A stretch of DNA of 19,596 nt from JAGLQA01 sp023135565 (GCA_030639305.1 DAOWCY010000132.1:1-19596), one strand, 5' to 3'; shown: positions 1 to 6,641, counted from the stretch's first letter. The notes: generated by a model not told the origin, from the letters alone. Made by a program: numbers and translations.

Positions 1-2
1 TA

Positions 3-398
3 ATATCAACATCTTTACATCCTGCTGCAAATATTTATAATCCTAACGTAAAATTTAATTTCAATAAAAACACGAAACTAAATGGTAATGTTGGGGCTAA
101 ACAAGGTTTTTTTAGGATAAAAGCTAAGAATGCAGAATGGCAGATAAAAAACAAGGTTGCTCACCGCCTTAAGTTAATTAGATCAAAATTAGGATTGACG
201 CAAAGGGAATTTGCAAAACGGCTAAAAATTTCCGGGCCGACATTATCAAAGGTTCGTGAATCGAAACCGGCCCTTGCTTTCAAGAAAATATATGGGGGGT
301 ATACTATTAAAAGGATTTTACATTATACTATACTATACTATATTGTGTTGTGTTGTACTTTTTTTTGGTATTGTTACACGCCACCGACAGTATGCTAA
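3..398 (+). CDS. 3' part of an XRE-type helix-turn-helix gene, probably decayed
   Basis: The frame is open from the left edge to TAA at 396-398 and has no ATG or GTG, so the gene begins upstream. About 45 residues of no recognised family are followed by a Cro/CI-type helix-turn-helix (KVAHRLKLIRSKLGLTQREF, then AKRLKISGPTLSK), the family that represses its own and neighbouring promoters. After the recognition helix the text still reads ESKPALAFKKI, as in intact relatives. The usual residues around GE and the LNWLLTG end are missing, and the frame runs into a 5-bp microsatellite (325-357) that encodes an implausible Tyr/Leu/Cys tail. I infer small deletions and loss of the true C terminus. The TTG at 195 falls inside the helix-turn-helix and is not a credible start. 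Confidence 0.5.
   Translation: MSTSLHPAANIYNPNVKFNFNKNTKLNGNVGAKQGFFRIKAKNAEWQIKNKVAHRLKLIRSKLGLTQREFAKRLKISGPTLSKVRESKPALAFKKIYGGYTIKRILHYTILYYIVLCCTFFWYCYTPPTVC
325..357. repeat. Degenerate 5-bp microsatellite
   Basis: About six pentamer units are visible: ACTAT-type units first, then GTTGT-type units. They lie inside the degraded tail of the XRE frame. A replication-slippage tract here would explain how the reading frame's end was lost. Confidence 0.6.
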
Positions 399-451
399 AA
401 CCCCTTAACTATGAGCATTTCAAAAAAAATTTATTTTTTTGATGGTGAATT

Positions 452-466
452 TGGCACGGGGAACCG
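452..466. repeat. 15-bp direct repeat, copy 1
   Basis: TGGCACGGGGAACCG occurs here and again exactly at 559-573, 107 bp later, in the gene-poor stretch 399-632. No gene is supported between the decayed XRE frame and the end of the M20 peptidase gene. Confidence 0.6.
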
Positions 467-558
467 TTTAGGGACTGCCTATCGAGACAAGATAGCCGGA
501 TCGTTTCCACAATCGTCCATGCAGCTATTACAGCCGGTCATTCGTAGGCCCCAGGGCG

Positions 559-573
559 TGGCACGGGGAACCG
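559..573. repeat. 15-bp direct repeat, copy 2
   Basis: Identical to 452-466. It is followed at once by a GATAAG plus stem-loop module (578-590) that belongs to the dispersed repeat family of this window. Confidence 0.6.
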
Positions 574-577
574 ATAA

Positions 578-590
578 GCTGCTTCGCAGC
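578..590. repeat. Stem-loop module GCTGC-TTC-GCAGC
   Basis: A perfect 5-bp stem with a TTC loop, flanked by GATAA and CAAG. The same frame with different but still paired stems occurs at 4694-4706, 4841-4853, 6739-6751 and 9709-9721. Downstream, 590-630 resembles 2176-2210, another remnant of the repeat family. Confidence 0.6.
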
Positions 591-632
591 AAGGGTGATG
601 ACAGCGCCTCTCGATCAACAAAGGACGAAGCT

Positions 633-1970
633 CTATTGGTGGAAACGCTGTAAAGCCTGGAGAATGGCCTCAGTGCCGAAACCCAGGGAATCTACCGGGA
701 TACGCTCATTGGCGCCGTGCATAAGGCTGAGAAAATTCATGTCCTGCGGAAGCTGCATAGGGGTAAAACCATAGGTCTGGATGCCTAATTTAGAAAAATA
801 ACGGGCATCAGTGGCCGCGGTTATCAAGATGGGAACAGGGATACCTTTAGGATCAGCTTCCTGCAAAATTTCCGCCAGGGTGGGGAATAATCCTAAATCG
901 GGCTTCCCGGATCCGGGCTGATAGGAAAGCACATCGAAAGCAATACCGGTGCCTAAGAGTAAACGCAGTTCCTTTTTTATATCCTCCGGGCTGAAACCGG
1001 GCAGCAAACGCACATCCATCTCAAATTCAACCTGACTGGGAATCACATTAAATTTCGATCCTCCGCGCACCACGGTGGCGTTGATCATGTTGTGAAACAA
1101 AGGAGCAAAGGCCCGGCCCGATTCGCCGAGTTTGTTCAATATTTTGTCGGTGAAACGGTGGTTTAACAACCGGCGCATAAAAAAACCTTTAGGAAATGGG
1201 AGCTCTTTTGCGAATGTCTCGAACATAGTGCGCACAATAGGGATAATGTGTACCGGCAGGTAATTTTCATCTAACATTTGCAGCGCCCTACCCAGCTTTG
1301 CCATGGCGCCGCCGCGCAGCACAAAAGCGCCGTGACCGGGAGGCCCCTGGATTTCAGCTTTGATGTGGCAAACCTGTTTCTCAGCCACCTGCACCAAATA
1401 AAACTTCTTGCCTTTTATATAAAAAGTAAAACCGCCGAATTCACCTAAAGCATATCGAACGCCGGTAAAATGTTCGCCATGGTTTTCCACTAAATAGCGG
1501 GCGCCGAATTTGCCTAATGCTTCTTCGTCGCTAACTATACACAATACTACGTCACCGGGCAAGTAGATGCTTTTGGCAGCAGCGCGAAGAAAGGCGCAAA
1601 GCATCATGGCAATCCCGCTTTTCATATCCAATGCGCCGCGACCCCAAAGGAAACCGTCTTCGATCTTGCCTTCAAAAGGAGGATGCAGCCAGTCCTGTCC
1701 CTGGACGCCGACCACGTCTACGTGGCCGTAGAGCAGTAAAGGCGGCGCGCTGCCCTGGCCTTTTAGCCGGGCTATCAGGTTGGGGCGGTTTGGGTCTCGA
1801 GCTAACAGGGTGGTTTTAATTCCCGCCTGTTTCAGCAGTTTGTCGATGTATTTTATACATTCGGCTTCATTGCCGGGCGGATTGGTGGTATCGAAAGTAA
1901 TCAGTTTTTGCAGCAGTTCGACGGGCTGTCGAAAAATGTTCGTTTCGGTGCCGGGTTTTTTGTTTGCCAT
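633..1970 (-). CDS. M20-family zinc metallopeptidase (amidohydrolase)
   Basis: A 445-aa cytosolic-looking enzyme without a signal peptide. Family signatures are in order: GHVDVV (H83, D85), ALDMKSG (D115, bridging metal ligand), SDEEALG (E149 general base, E150 ligand) and a C-terminal MHGANERIP with the last His ligand. M20 enzymes use two zinc ions to hydrolyse peptides or N-acyl amino acids; this long form with a GRGALDMKSG segment resembles the carboxypeptidase/dipeptidase and deacylase branch. Exact substrate cannot be read from sequence. The ATG at 1970 is preceded by no ribosome-binding site; a TTGCAA-17 bp-TATAAA promoter ends 5 nt upstream of it, so the mRNA is probably leaderless. 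It is transcribed alone, 247 nt from its upstream neighbour. Confidence 0.9.
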   Translation of the reverse strand: MANKKPGTETNIFRQPVELLQKLITFDTTNPPGNEAECIKYIDKLLKQAGIKTTLLARDPNRPNLIARLKGQGSAPPLLLYGHVDVVGVQGQDWLHPPFEGKIEDGFLWGRGALDMKSGIAMMLCAFLRAAAKSIYLPGDVVLCIVSDEEALGKFGARYLVENHGEHFTGVRYALGEFGGFTFYIKGKKFYLVQVAEKQVCHIKAEIQGPPGHGAFVLRGGAMAKLGRALQMLDENYLPVHIIPIVRTMFETFAKELPFPKGFFMRRLLNHRFTDKILNKLGESGRAFAPLFHNMINATVVRGGSKFNVIPSQVEFEMDVRLLPGFSPEDIKKELRLLLGTGIAFDVLSYQPGSGKPDLGLFPTLAEILQEADPKGIPVPILITAATDARYFSKLGIQTYGFTPMQLPQDMNFLSLMHGANERIPVDSLGFGTEAILQALQRFHQ

Positions 1971-1975
1971 GGAAT

Positions 1976-2004
1976 TTTATATCATATCCAGCCTTATTTT
2001 GCAA
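1976..2004 (-). promoter_or_regulatory. Promoter of the M20 peptidase gene
   Basis: On the minus strand TTGCAA (2004-1999) and TATAAA (1981-1976) are separated by exactly 17 bp. The expected +1 falls on or within 1 nt of the start codon at 1970. No Shine-Dalgarno sequence is present in the 5 nt between. Confidence 0.6.
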
Positions 2005-2015
2005 CTTTTATTCTT

Positions 2016-2049
2016 GTAAGTGTTAGTTTTGGAAAAACTAAACACTTAC
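2016..2049. other. Long inverted repeat upstream of the M20 promoter
   Basis: Arms of 15-16 nt (GTAAGTGTTAGTTTT and its near complement, with one bulged base) enclose a GGA loop. The apex AGTTTTGGAAAAACT is almost the same as the apex of the hairpin at 14534-14568 read on the minus strand, although the outer arms differ. No T-run follows on either strand, so it is not a classical terminator. It could be a processed or regulatory hairpin. Confidence 0.6.
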
Positions 2050-2117
2050 AGCCTTCAGCTTTCGGCATTCGGCTTTCAGCATTTGGCCATCAGCGGGAAC
2101 AGCCATCAGCCATCAGC
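2049..2117. repeat. Degenerate short tandem repeats (TTCAGC/ATCAGC type)
   Basis: Overlapping copies of TTCAGC, TTCGGC and CATCAGC, ending in AGCCATCAGCCATCAGC, occupy this intergenic stretch. They code for nothing credible. The lattice-like mixture of near-identical hexamers and heptamers is typical of slippage-derived intergenic DNA. Confidence 0.5.
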
Positions 2118-2206
2118 AAACGGGCATTCGAGAATTCTTAGGGGTTCAGGTTTCCCCTTTAATCCCTCCCTCGCAGCAAAGGTGATGTTAGCGCTTCTCA
2201 ATCATC

Positions 2207-2294
2207 AAAAGTTTTGTTCAAACTTTTTTGAAGGTGCGGTGTGCCGCGGCCCCCAACAACGATTCAATGGGGGCGTCACCCGGCAGGGCCGCCG
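2207..2294 (+). repeat. Dispersed intergenic repeat, long form, copy 1
   Basis: It begins AAAAGTTTTGTTCAAACTTT and ends CCCGGCAGGGCCGCCG. Between these lies a hairpin of CCCCCA and TGGGGG arms that only this copy and 4571-4658 (opposite orientation) carry. It overlaps the last codons and the stop of the membrane protein gene 2218-3234. Confidence 0.75.
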
Positions 2295-3234
2295 TTTCCG
2301 CTAACTTGAGTCCTTCCAAAAATATTTTATAGACCTGCTTGTCAGGAGTGAAATATCCCCTGGTAATACGCGTATCTTGCCGGATCACCAGCACCTCTAC
2401 ATCGCTCTGCACTTTATACTCCTTGAGAAGCTTCAGGTCGGGAGTATATTTCCGGTACACATGGTTAAGCCCGAATCCCCGCTTTGCTACCAGGACCACA
2501 TAAAAATAAGGGTAAGGGGTACTCTGCACACTGTTCATCACAACCTGGCCGTAATACCCTAAAAAATCCTTATGCCGGTTCTCTATTTCCACCCGGAATT
2601 TCACATCATCAGGAACTTTTGTTTTTTCGCCTTTTAATAAAGCAAAATAATCGAGGTCGTGCCTTTTCACCTGTGCCTGCACTTCCTCCCTACCCAGCAA
2701 ACCTAAAATGAGCTTGATCTTCCGGGACACATGGGGAATGGTAAAAATCGACCGCATACCGAAAAACCAGTGCGGGATAAATAGTACAGCGCCGTTTACG
2801 GCAAGCATTTGCAGGACTCGATCGCCTTCCTCCAAAGAATATAAGAATAGAAAACCGAGAACCCCGGCCAGTAAAAGAAAAGTAAAAAAACCGAGCCCGT
2901 TGGAGATGTCGATAGAACTCCTGTCCCATTTCCTGATATTTTTTTCTAATTTTAAAAACTCCTGGAGCTTATGTTCTCCTATCTGCTCCCAACCGGCTTT
3001 GGGATTGTACTTGCCCAACTTCACCCGGTTGTCGTACCCGGAGGGCAAAAGAAAAAGATTACCGGCAAAAACCAACACTACTCCGGGGATGAGTTTCATA
3101 AAATAAAATTGTAAAAAGAGTCCGCCCAGGATTAAAACGCTGCTGAGCAGGAGGCGTTTCTTGTACGCCAAAGACTTCCAGACTTTGAAAACTACGATTC
3201 CTTGTTCCGCTGAATCGAGAAATATTTTTGCCAT
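2218..3234 (-). CDS. Four-helix integral membrane protein, partner of the radical SAM gene
   Basis: 338 aa with no family I recognise. Two hydrophobic segments lie near residues 28-63 (RLLLSSVLILGGLFLQFYF, then LIPGVVLVFAGNLFLL) and two near 114-161 (FFTFLLLAGVLGFLFLYSL, then VLQMLAVNGAVLFIPHWFFG). A soluble, basic, mixed alpha/beta C-terminal domain of about 170 residues follows, presumably cytoplasmic. ATG 3234 has AAGGAG about 10 nt upstream and starts 2 nt after the stop of the radical SAM gene, so the two are translationally coupled and probably act together. The last roughly 25 residues (from AALPGDAPIE) and the stop codon are encoded by a copy of the dispersed repeat, so the native C terminus was probably replaced by repeat insertion or read-in. 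Confidence 0.75.
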   Translation of the reverse strand: MAKIFLDSAEQGIVVFKVWKSLAYKKRLLLSSVLILGGLFLQFYFMKLIPGVVLVFAGNLFLLPSGYDNRVKLGKYNPKAGWEQIGEHKLQEFLKLEKNIRKWDRSSIDISNGLGFFTFLLLAGVLGFLFLYSLEEGDRVLQMLAVNGAVLFIPHWFFGMRSIFTIPHVSRKIKLILGLLGREEVQAQVKRHDLDYFALLKGEKTKVPDDVKFRVEIENRHKDFLGYYGQVVMNSVQSTPYPYFYVVLVAKRGFGLNHVYRKYTPDLKLLKEYKVQSDVEVLVIRQDTRITRGYFTPDKQVYKIFLEGLKLAETAALPGDAPIESLLGAAAHRTFKKV

Positions 3235-3236
3235 GA

Positions 3237-4553
3237 TTACTTTCTCCTTAATTTATTGCCTTCGAGTTCATCGAATCCTAAATGCTGCCAGTAAAGAGGA
3301 CAGGCGCCGTTACAAACAGCAAACTCGTCACACTCTTTGCACATCGCGTGAGCTAAATATTTTTCCCGGTAGTTAGTGGCTTTTGGAGACTCCCAGATAG
3401 CCGCGAAATCCTCCGCCAACAAATTACCGACACTGTCGGCAAAAGAAGAACAGGGCAAAATATCACCGTTGGCCGCTACGGAAATCAACCCGTCGCAGGC
3501 GCTGCACCCTTTATTGCCCAACCCGTGAGCTACCGAATTAAACATACACATGGGCACTGGCGAATACCACATAAATTCCACACCATAGGTCGCGCTGTTA
3601 GCCATAATTTTTTCCAGCAGAGACCCAACTTCGCTGTACTTGACCAACAGGTGGTCGTTAATACTACTGCTGCCGGAAGGAATTATCAGGTTCATGCTGA
3701 ACCTATCAGCGCCCAACTCTTCTTTTACAAAAGCCGGGAAATCCAAACATTCGAGCAAATTCGCCCGGTTGATAGTGGTATTGGTGTGAGTCAAAATACC
3801 GGCTTCTTTTAGATGCCCAACCGCGGCGATTGTTTTCTCAAAAACGCCTTTTTTCTGCACAATAGCTTCATGCGTACGGGCGGTAACGCCTTCCAGGCTC
3901 ACCTGGGCCGAATCTAAACCGCAGGAAGCCAGCCTTTTTGCCATTTTCTTGTCGATTAAAACGCCGTTGCTGATTAAATTAACTCGCATACCCAGTTTTT
4001 TGGCGTAGGCGATCAAGCGGGGCAGCTCCGGAACCAACGTCGGTTCACCGCCGGTAAAACTAACGGAAGGAACTTTCGCCTGTCGAAAAATTTTCCGCAG
4101 TACGGTTTTGACCTGGGCGGGCGTCATTTCGTCGCCGCTCCGGGCCGGGTTGGCGGTACAGTTGCAGCCGGCATAACAAAAACGGCACTCGAGATTGCAG
4201 CGGTAAGTAAGGGCTATCTCGGAAAGCACCGGCAGCTTGCTGAATCCCATTTCAAAAGGGGCAATCTCAACCGCAGGGTTCAGGTTAAACTCGTCTAAAT
4301 TGCCTTCCAACTGCTGTTTGACTGCTAATAAAAAATCGAGGATCTCTTTTTGTTTTTGCGGTTCCCGGCCGATTTTTTTCAACAAGCGGCGGATAGGTTT
4401 GCCCTGTACCAGCGCATACAATAGCCTGGCTCCCATGGGGTTCAGTTTAAAAGCAGAGTTGGGCCGTTTGATCAGCAGGTTGTCTTCCAGCCTTACGAAT
4501 ATGTAAGGTTTGACGTTGGCTATAAATTCATCAACCCAGGCTAATTCGTTCAT
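3237..4553 (-). CDS. Radical SAM-SPASM protein with N-terminal PqqD-like domain
   Basis: 438 aa from ATG 4553. Residues about 10-90 resemble PqqD, the peptide-binding fold used by RiPP enzymes (KPYIFVRLEDNLLIKRPNSA, then LNPMGARLLYALVQGK). A radical SAM core follows with the cluster motif CNLECRFC (CX3CX2C), SFTGGEP and LISNGVLID. The C-terminal SPASM domain shows CSACDG...LPC and then CKECDEFAVCNGAC, matching CX2CX5CX3C for auxiliary 4Fe-4S clusters. Such fusions usually modify peptides or proteins, as PqqE-type enzymes do; the substrate is unknown and no precursor is adjacent. An ATG at 4673 in the same frame would add 40 residues translated from a repeat, which I reject. The ribosome-binding site is weak (GGAG, 13 nt away). 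It is first gene of a two-gene unit with the membrane protein. Confidence 0.85.
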   Translation of the reverse strand: MNELAWVDEFIANVKPYIFVRLEDNLLIKRPNSAFKLNPMGARLLYALVQGKPIRRLLKKIGREPQKQKEILDFLLAVKQQLEGNLDEFNLNPAVEIAPFEMGFSKLPVLSEIALTYRCNLECRFCYAGCNCTANPARSGDEMTPAQVKTVLRKIFRQAKVPSVSFTGGEPTLVPELPRLIAYAKKLGMRVNLISNGVLIDKKMAKRLASCGLDSAQVSLEGVTARTHEAIVQKKGVFEKTIAAVGHLKEAGILTHTNTTINRANLLECLDFPAFVKEELGADRFSMNLIIPSGSSSINDHLLVKYSEVGSLLEKIMANSATYGVEFMWYSPVPMCMFNSVAHGLGNKGCSACDGLISVAANGDILPCSSFADSVGNLLAEDFAAIWESPKATNYREKYLAHAMCKECDEFAVCNGACPLYWQHLGFDELEGNKLRRK

Positions 4554-4570
4554 TTTACTAATTTGTCTCC

Positions 4571-4658
4571 GACGGCCCTGCCGGGGGCCTCCCCCATTGA
4601 ATTGTCGTTGGGGGCCAGCGGCATACCGCACCTTCAAAAAAGTTTGATCAAAACTTCT
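4571..4658 (-). repeat. Dispersed intergenic repeat, long form, copy 2
   Basis: In reverse complement it matches 2207-2294: GC block (CGGCCCTGCCGGGGG), CCCCCA...TGGGGG hairpin, ACCGCACCTTC, then AAAAAAGTTTGATCAAAACT. It sits directly upstream of the radical SAM start codon and would be part of its leader. Confidence 0.75.
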
Positions 4659-4695
4659 TATAATTAAAATCAAAAACGCTCACACGCTGCCCTGC
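4641..4695. repeat. 55-bp direct repeat, copy 1
   Basis: Identical to 4768-4822, offset 127 bp. It spans the AGTTTGATCAAAACTTC arm, ATAATTAAAATCAAAAACGC and CTCACACGCTGCCCTGC. The gene-free stretch 4554-4899 consists almost entirely of such repeat modules. Confidence 0.8.
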
Positions 4696-4706
4696 GGCGA
4701 AGCCGC
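4694..4706. repeat. Stem-loop module GCGGC-GAA-GCCGC
   Basis: Reverse-complement form of the GCnGC-TTC-GCnGC module, flanked by CTTAT as at the other sites. It follows the CTCACACGCTG segment. Confidence 0.6.
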
Positions 4707-4715
4707 TTATAGGCT

Positions 4716-4730
4716 CCCCGCGCCGCGGGG
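4716..4730. repeat. GC palindrome CCCCGCGCCGCGGGG
   Basis: A 7-bp perfect stem around one base. It is a member of a set of CCCC...GGGG palindromes (4863-4878, 6671-6686, 6714-6729) whose inner base pairs differ while complementarity is largely kept. Confidence 0.6.
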
Positions 4731-4734
4731 CCTT

Positions 4735-4786
4735 CGGCGACCCTGCCGGGGGCCAAACTTTTGAAAAAGTTTGATCAAAACTTCTT
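4735..4786 (-). repeat. Dispersed intergenic repeat, short form, copy 3
   Basis: GC block (CCCTGCCGGGGGCC) joined to AAACTTTTGAAAAAGTTTG and ATCAAAACTTC. The CAAACTTTTTC/AAAAGTTTG arms form a perfect 9-bp hairpin; the outer AAGTTTTG arm can pair with the same middle arm, giving two exclusive folds. Confidence 0.75.
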
Positions 4787-4822
4787 ATAATTAAAATCAA
4801 AAACGCTCACACGCTGCCCTGC
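4768..4822. repeat. 55-bp direct repeat, copy 2
   Basis: Exact second copy of 4641-4695. The tandem arrangement suggests local duplication of a repeat module between the DUF2207-like gene and the radical SAM unit. Confidence 0.8.
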
Positions 4823-4840
4823 CGCGAAGCGGGGCCTCCT

Positions 4841-4853
4841 GCGGCAAAGCCGC
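4841..4853. repeat. Stem-loop module GCGGC-AAA-GCCGC
   Basis: Same stem as 4694-4706 with an AAA loop, followed by TTATCGCC. A shorter relative (CCGC-GAA-GCGG) lies at 4822-4832. Confidence 0.55.
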
Positions 4854-4862
4854 TTATCGCCT

Positions 4863-4878
4863 CCCCGTGCGTACGGGG
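4863..4878. repeat. GC palindrome CCCCGTGCGTACGGGG
   Basis: Differs from the perfect palindrome at 6714-6729 by one C-to-T change that leaves a G-T pair in one strand's hairpin. Confidence 0.6.
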
Positions 4879-4886
4879 TCAAAGGC

Positions 4887-4910
4887 GCTCACACGCTGTT
4901 TAGTGTGAGC
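4887..4910 (-). other. Hairpin enclosing the stop codon of the DUF2207-like gene
   Basis: GCTCACAC and GTGTGAGC form a perfect 8-bp stem around an 8-nt loop that contains the TAA stop of the minus-strand gene. The left arm is the CGCTCACACGCTG segment of the repeat family, so the gene's 3' end borders or runs into a repeat. Confidence 0.5.
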
Positions 4911-6567
4911 CTCCGCTGACGCAGGCCGAGTGACAGGCAGAATGACAGGCCGAATGGCAAGCCGAATGACAGGCCGAATGACAGGCATTATGACAGGCAT
5001 CATGACACACATTCAATTCCGGTATAATCTCGGAACTGACCGAACCCTGGATCAGGTGATCCACATCCACGGGAATGGCGGTTTCATAACGGTGAGGGTC
5101 CCGGTCGTAAGCATAATCCCTTGAATAATAATGATGGGAATTGTAATACCAATAATACCAGTTATCATCCCTCTGACTGACCTGGTCCCGGCTGCTTTTG
5201 CTCTTGTCTACGATGTAGTCTTCGATCTTTTTGCCGTAATGTTTCTGCGTGGCTTCTACATCCGCATCCCAGGCCTTTTTCTGGATGTTTTTTACCGTCA
5301 GGTTCATCAAATCCTCTAACTCCTGCTGGGACAATTCACCGTCATCTGCCAGGGAATTAAAAAAATGTCTCTCATAAGTATCCATTTTGTCCATATCAGG
5401 CTGCTTCACCACTTTGACCGACAAAGGCGATTCGCTCCGGATTTCCAGGTAACCTTCGCAAACCATGGCATCCAACATGCTGCTGAGTATCCTCTTCAAC
5501 GGCAGACCGAGATAAAAAGCCGCTTCTATGGGATTTAGACCGGTGCATACTTTCCCGCTTTTGCGCAAAGAAGAAAGCACTAATTTGGGAGGCGTCCAGT
5601 TCAGGTTCTCCCAGCGTACATTTTCCAGCCCCTGCCGGGCCGTCACCATGGACCTGTGCTTGGAAAATACGATCAACAAAAAGAAAGCGACTAACATCCC
5701 TACACCCCCTAATAAAGTAGAATTATTAAAGAGCCTTTTCAACCGGTTCGGTTTCCCGTCGGAAGAAAAATCCGCTTCTTTGGTAATCCCCTGGACAGGA
5801 GGTGGAACCGGCACTGTTTGCTTCAGCTTGAACCATTGGGCCGGCATATAAAATTGAGTCCTCATATGAAAGCGATTGCCGGGATTTTCGCGGTGAAACA
5901 CTATTTCCAACCGGCCGCTGCTGCTGCGCCGGTAATCGATCAGGTATTTTTTATTGACCCACTTTTCCGTGAGGATAAACTGTTTCTCCTGCACGTATTC
6001 CCGGGGCGACGCATCCGCCGGCAGCCGGTGGGGCGTGAGGATTTTCAGGGTGTAGTGCCGCTGCGCTCTTGCCTCGTCCCACTGTACCGGGGCCCAGTTG
6101 AAAACCGCTAACTTGCGGCCATCATTGGCGGTAGTAGGCGCTAAATAACCCGCTTTTGTAAAATCGGTTTTAAAAAAAAAGACATAGGTTACAGTACCCT
6201 GCCCTACTCCCTGGCCGTTAGCTAGGACGATGTCCCACTTACCGCCGCTGACATAGGAGATATCGAGTTTATACTTCATCTCCAAGCCATCCACTGCATA
6301 GGAATCCGCAGGGATCATACCCACTTTTAAGCGGTCGTTCCCTTCGAAATAGAAACCGTGCAGTTCGCCGGAAAGCACCTGCCACTGCACTGTATAGCCT
6401 ACTACAGCGGCGCCGTTTTCCCGCAAGTCCACTACAGTTTCAACGAAACTGATCCGGCCTTGACCGGCAGTAAGGTTTTGCGGCAGGAGACTCATCATCA
6501 GGAGCAGCAGTGCGGCAGCCGTCTTAAAAAAGATTAGTTTATTCGCTTTACTTTTTATTATACCCAT
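4900..6567 (-). CDS. DUF2207-like membrane protein with C-terminal CHxA repeats
   Basis: 555 aa from ATG 6567, chosen for its AAAGGA site 7-8 nt upstream; an upstream in-frame ATG at 6654 precedes the promoter. A signal peptide (LIFFKTAAALLLLMMSLLPQ) leads to an extracytoplasmic domain of about 260 residues. One membrane helix lies near 305-325 (LLGGVGMLVAFFLLIVF). The cytoplasmic part includes GLNPIEAAFYLGLPLKRIL and a GYLEI segment, like the winged-helix-like C-terminal part of DUF2207 proteins. A Tyr/His-rich stretch (NWYYWYYNSHHYYSRDYAYD) precedes the tail of seven CHxA units (CHDA, CHNA, five CHSA) ending CVSGGSH. Function of DUF2207 proteins is unknown. The Cys-His tail suggests metal or cofactor binding (inference). 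It has its own promoter and palindromic operator. Confidence 0.75.
   Translation of the reverse strand: MGIIKSKANKLIFFKTAAALLLLMMSLLPQNLTAGQGRISFVETVVDLRENGAAVVGYTVQWQVLSGELHGFYFEGNDRLKVGMIPADSYAVDGLEMKYKLDISYVSGGKWDIVLANGQGVGQGTVTYVFFFKTDFTKAGYLAPTTANDGRKLAVFNWAPVQWDEARAQRHYTLKILTPHRLPADASPREYVQEKQFILTEKWVNKKYLIDYRRSSSGRLEIVFHRENPGNRFHMRTQFYMPAQWFKLKQTVPVPPPVQGITKEADFSSDGKPNRLKRLFNNSTLLGGVGMLVAFFLLIVFSKHRSMVTARQGLENVRWENLNWTPPKLVLSSLRKSGKVCTGLNPIEAAFYLGLPLKRILSSMLDAMVCEGYLEIRSESPLSVKVVKQPDMDKMDTYERHFFNSLADDGELSQQELEDLMNLTVKNIQKKAWDADVEATQKHYGKKIEDYIVDKSKSSRDQVSQRDDNWYYWYYNSHHYYSRDYAYDRDPHRYETAIPVDVDHLIQGSVSSEIIPELNVCHDACHNACHSACHSACHSACHSACHSACVSGGSH
4918..5007 (-). repeat. 12-bp tandem repeat encoding the CHxA tail
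   Basis: Seven 12-bp units of the form TGT CAT nnn GCC encode the tail. Synonymous differences (TGC/TGT, CAC/CAT, GCT/GCC) show the array is not brand new and the amino-acid pattern has been kept. Confidence 0.75.
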
Positions 6568-6604
6568 TTTAAATTCCTTTAAAGTTTTCGCGGCGGAAAA
6601 AATC

Positions 6605-6619
6605 ATATAATGATTATAT
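6605..6619. promoter_or_regulatory. Palindrome over the -10 box of the DUF2207-like gene
   Basis: ATATAATGATTATAT is a perfect odd palindrome covering the -10 hexamer and the predicted +1 on the minus strand. It is a good operator candidate, though AT-rich palindromes at -10 boxes also arise by chance. Confidence 0.4.
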
Positions 6620-6641
6620 AAAGAAAAAGGGAGTATTTCAA
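6613..6641 (-). promoter_or_regulatory. Promoter of the DUF2207-like gene
   Basis: TTGAAA (6641-6636) and TATAAT (6618-6613) on the minus strand, exactly 17 bp apart. Transcription would start near 6606, giving a leader of about 39 nt with an AAAGGA ribosome-binding site. Confidence 0.65.

Noticed and set aside
411..653. 80-aa plus-strand frame between the XRE remnant and the M20 gene
   Set aside because: No ribosome-binding site, made of the 15-bp direct repeats and a stem-loop module, and its end overlaps the M20 gene in antisense.
4554..4673. Upstream ATG 4673 for the radical SAM protein
   Set aside because: The added 40 residues are the translated dispersed repeat, which also appears in translated form at the unrelated gene 2218-3234.
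4918..5007. CHxACHxA tail as a multihaem c-type cytochrome
   Set aside because: The spacing gives CX3CH, not CXXCH, and the tail is predicted to be on the cytoplasmic side of the single membrane helix.
4930..5124. Plus-strand frame reading MTGRMTGRMASRMTGRMTG
   Set aside because: It is the antisense of the 12-bp CHxA repeat; no ribosome-binding site and no independent support.
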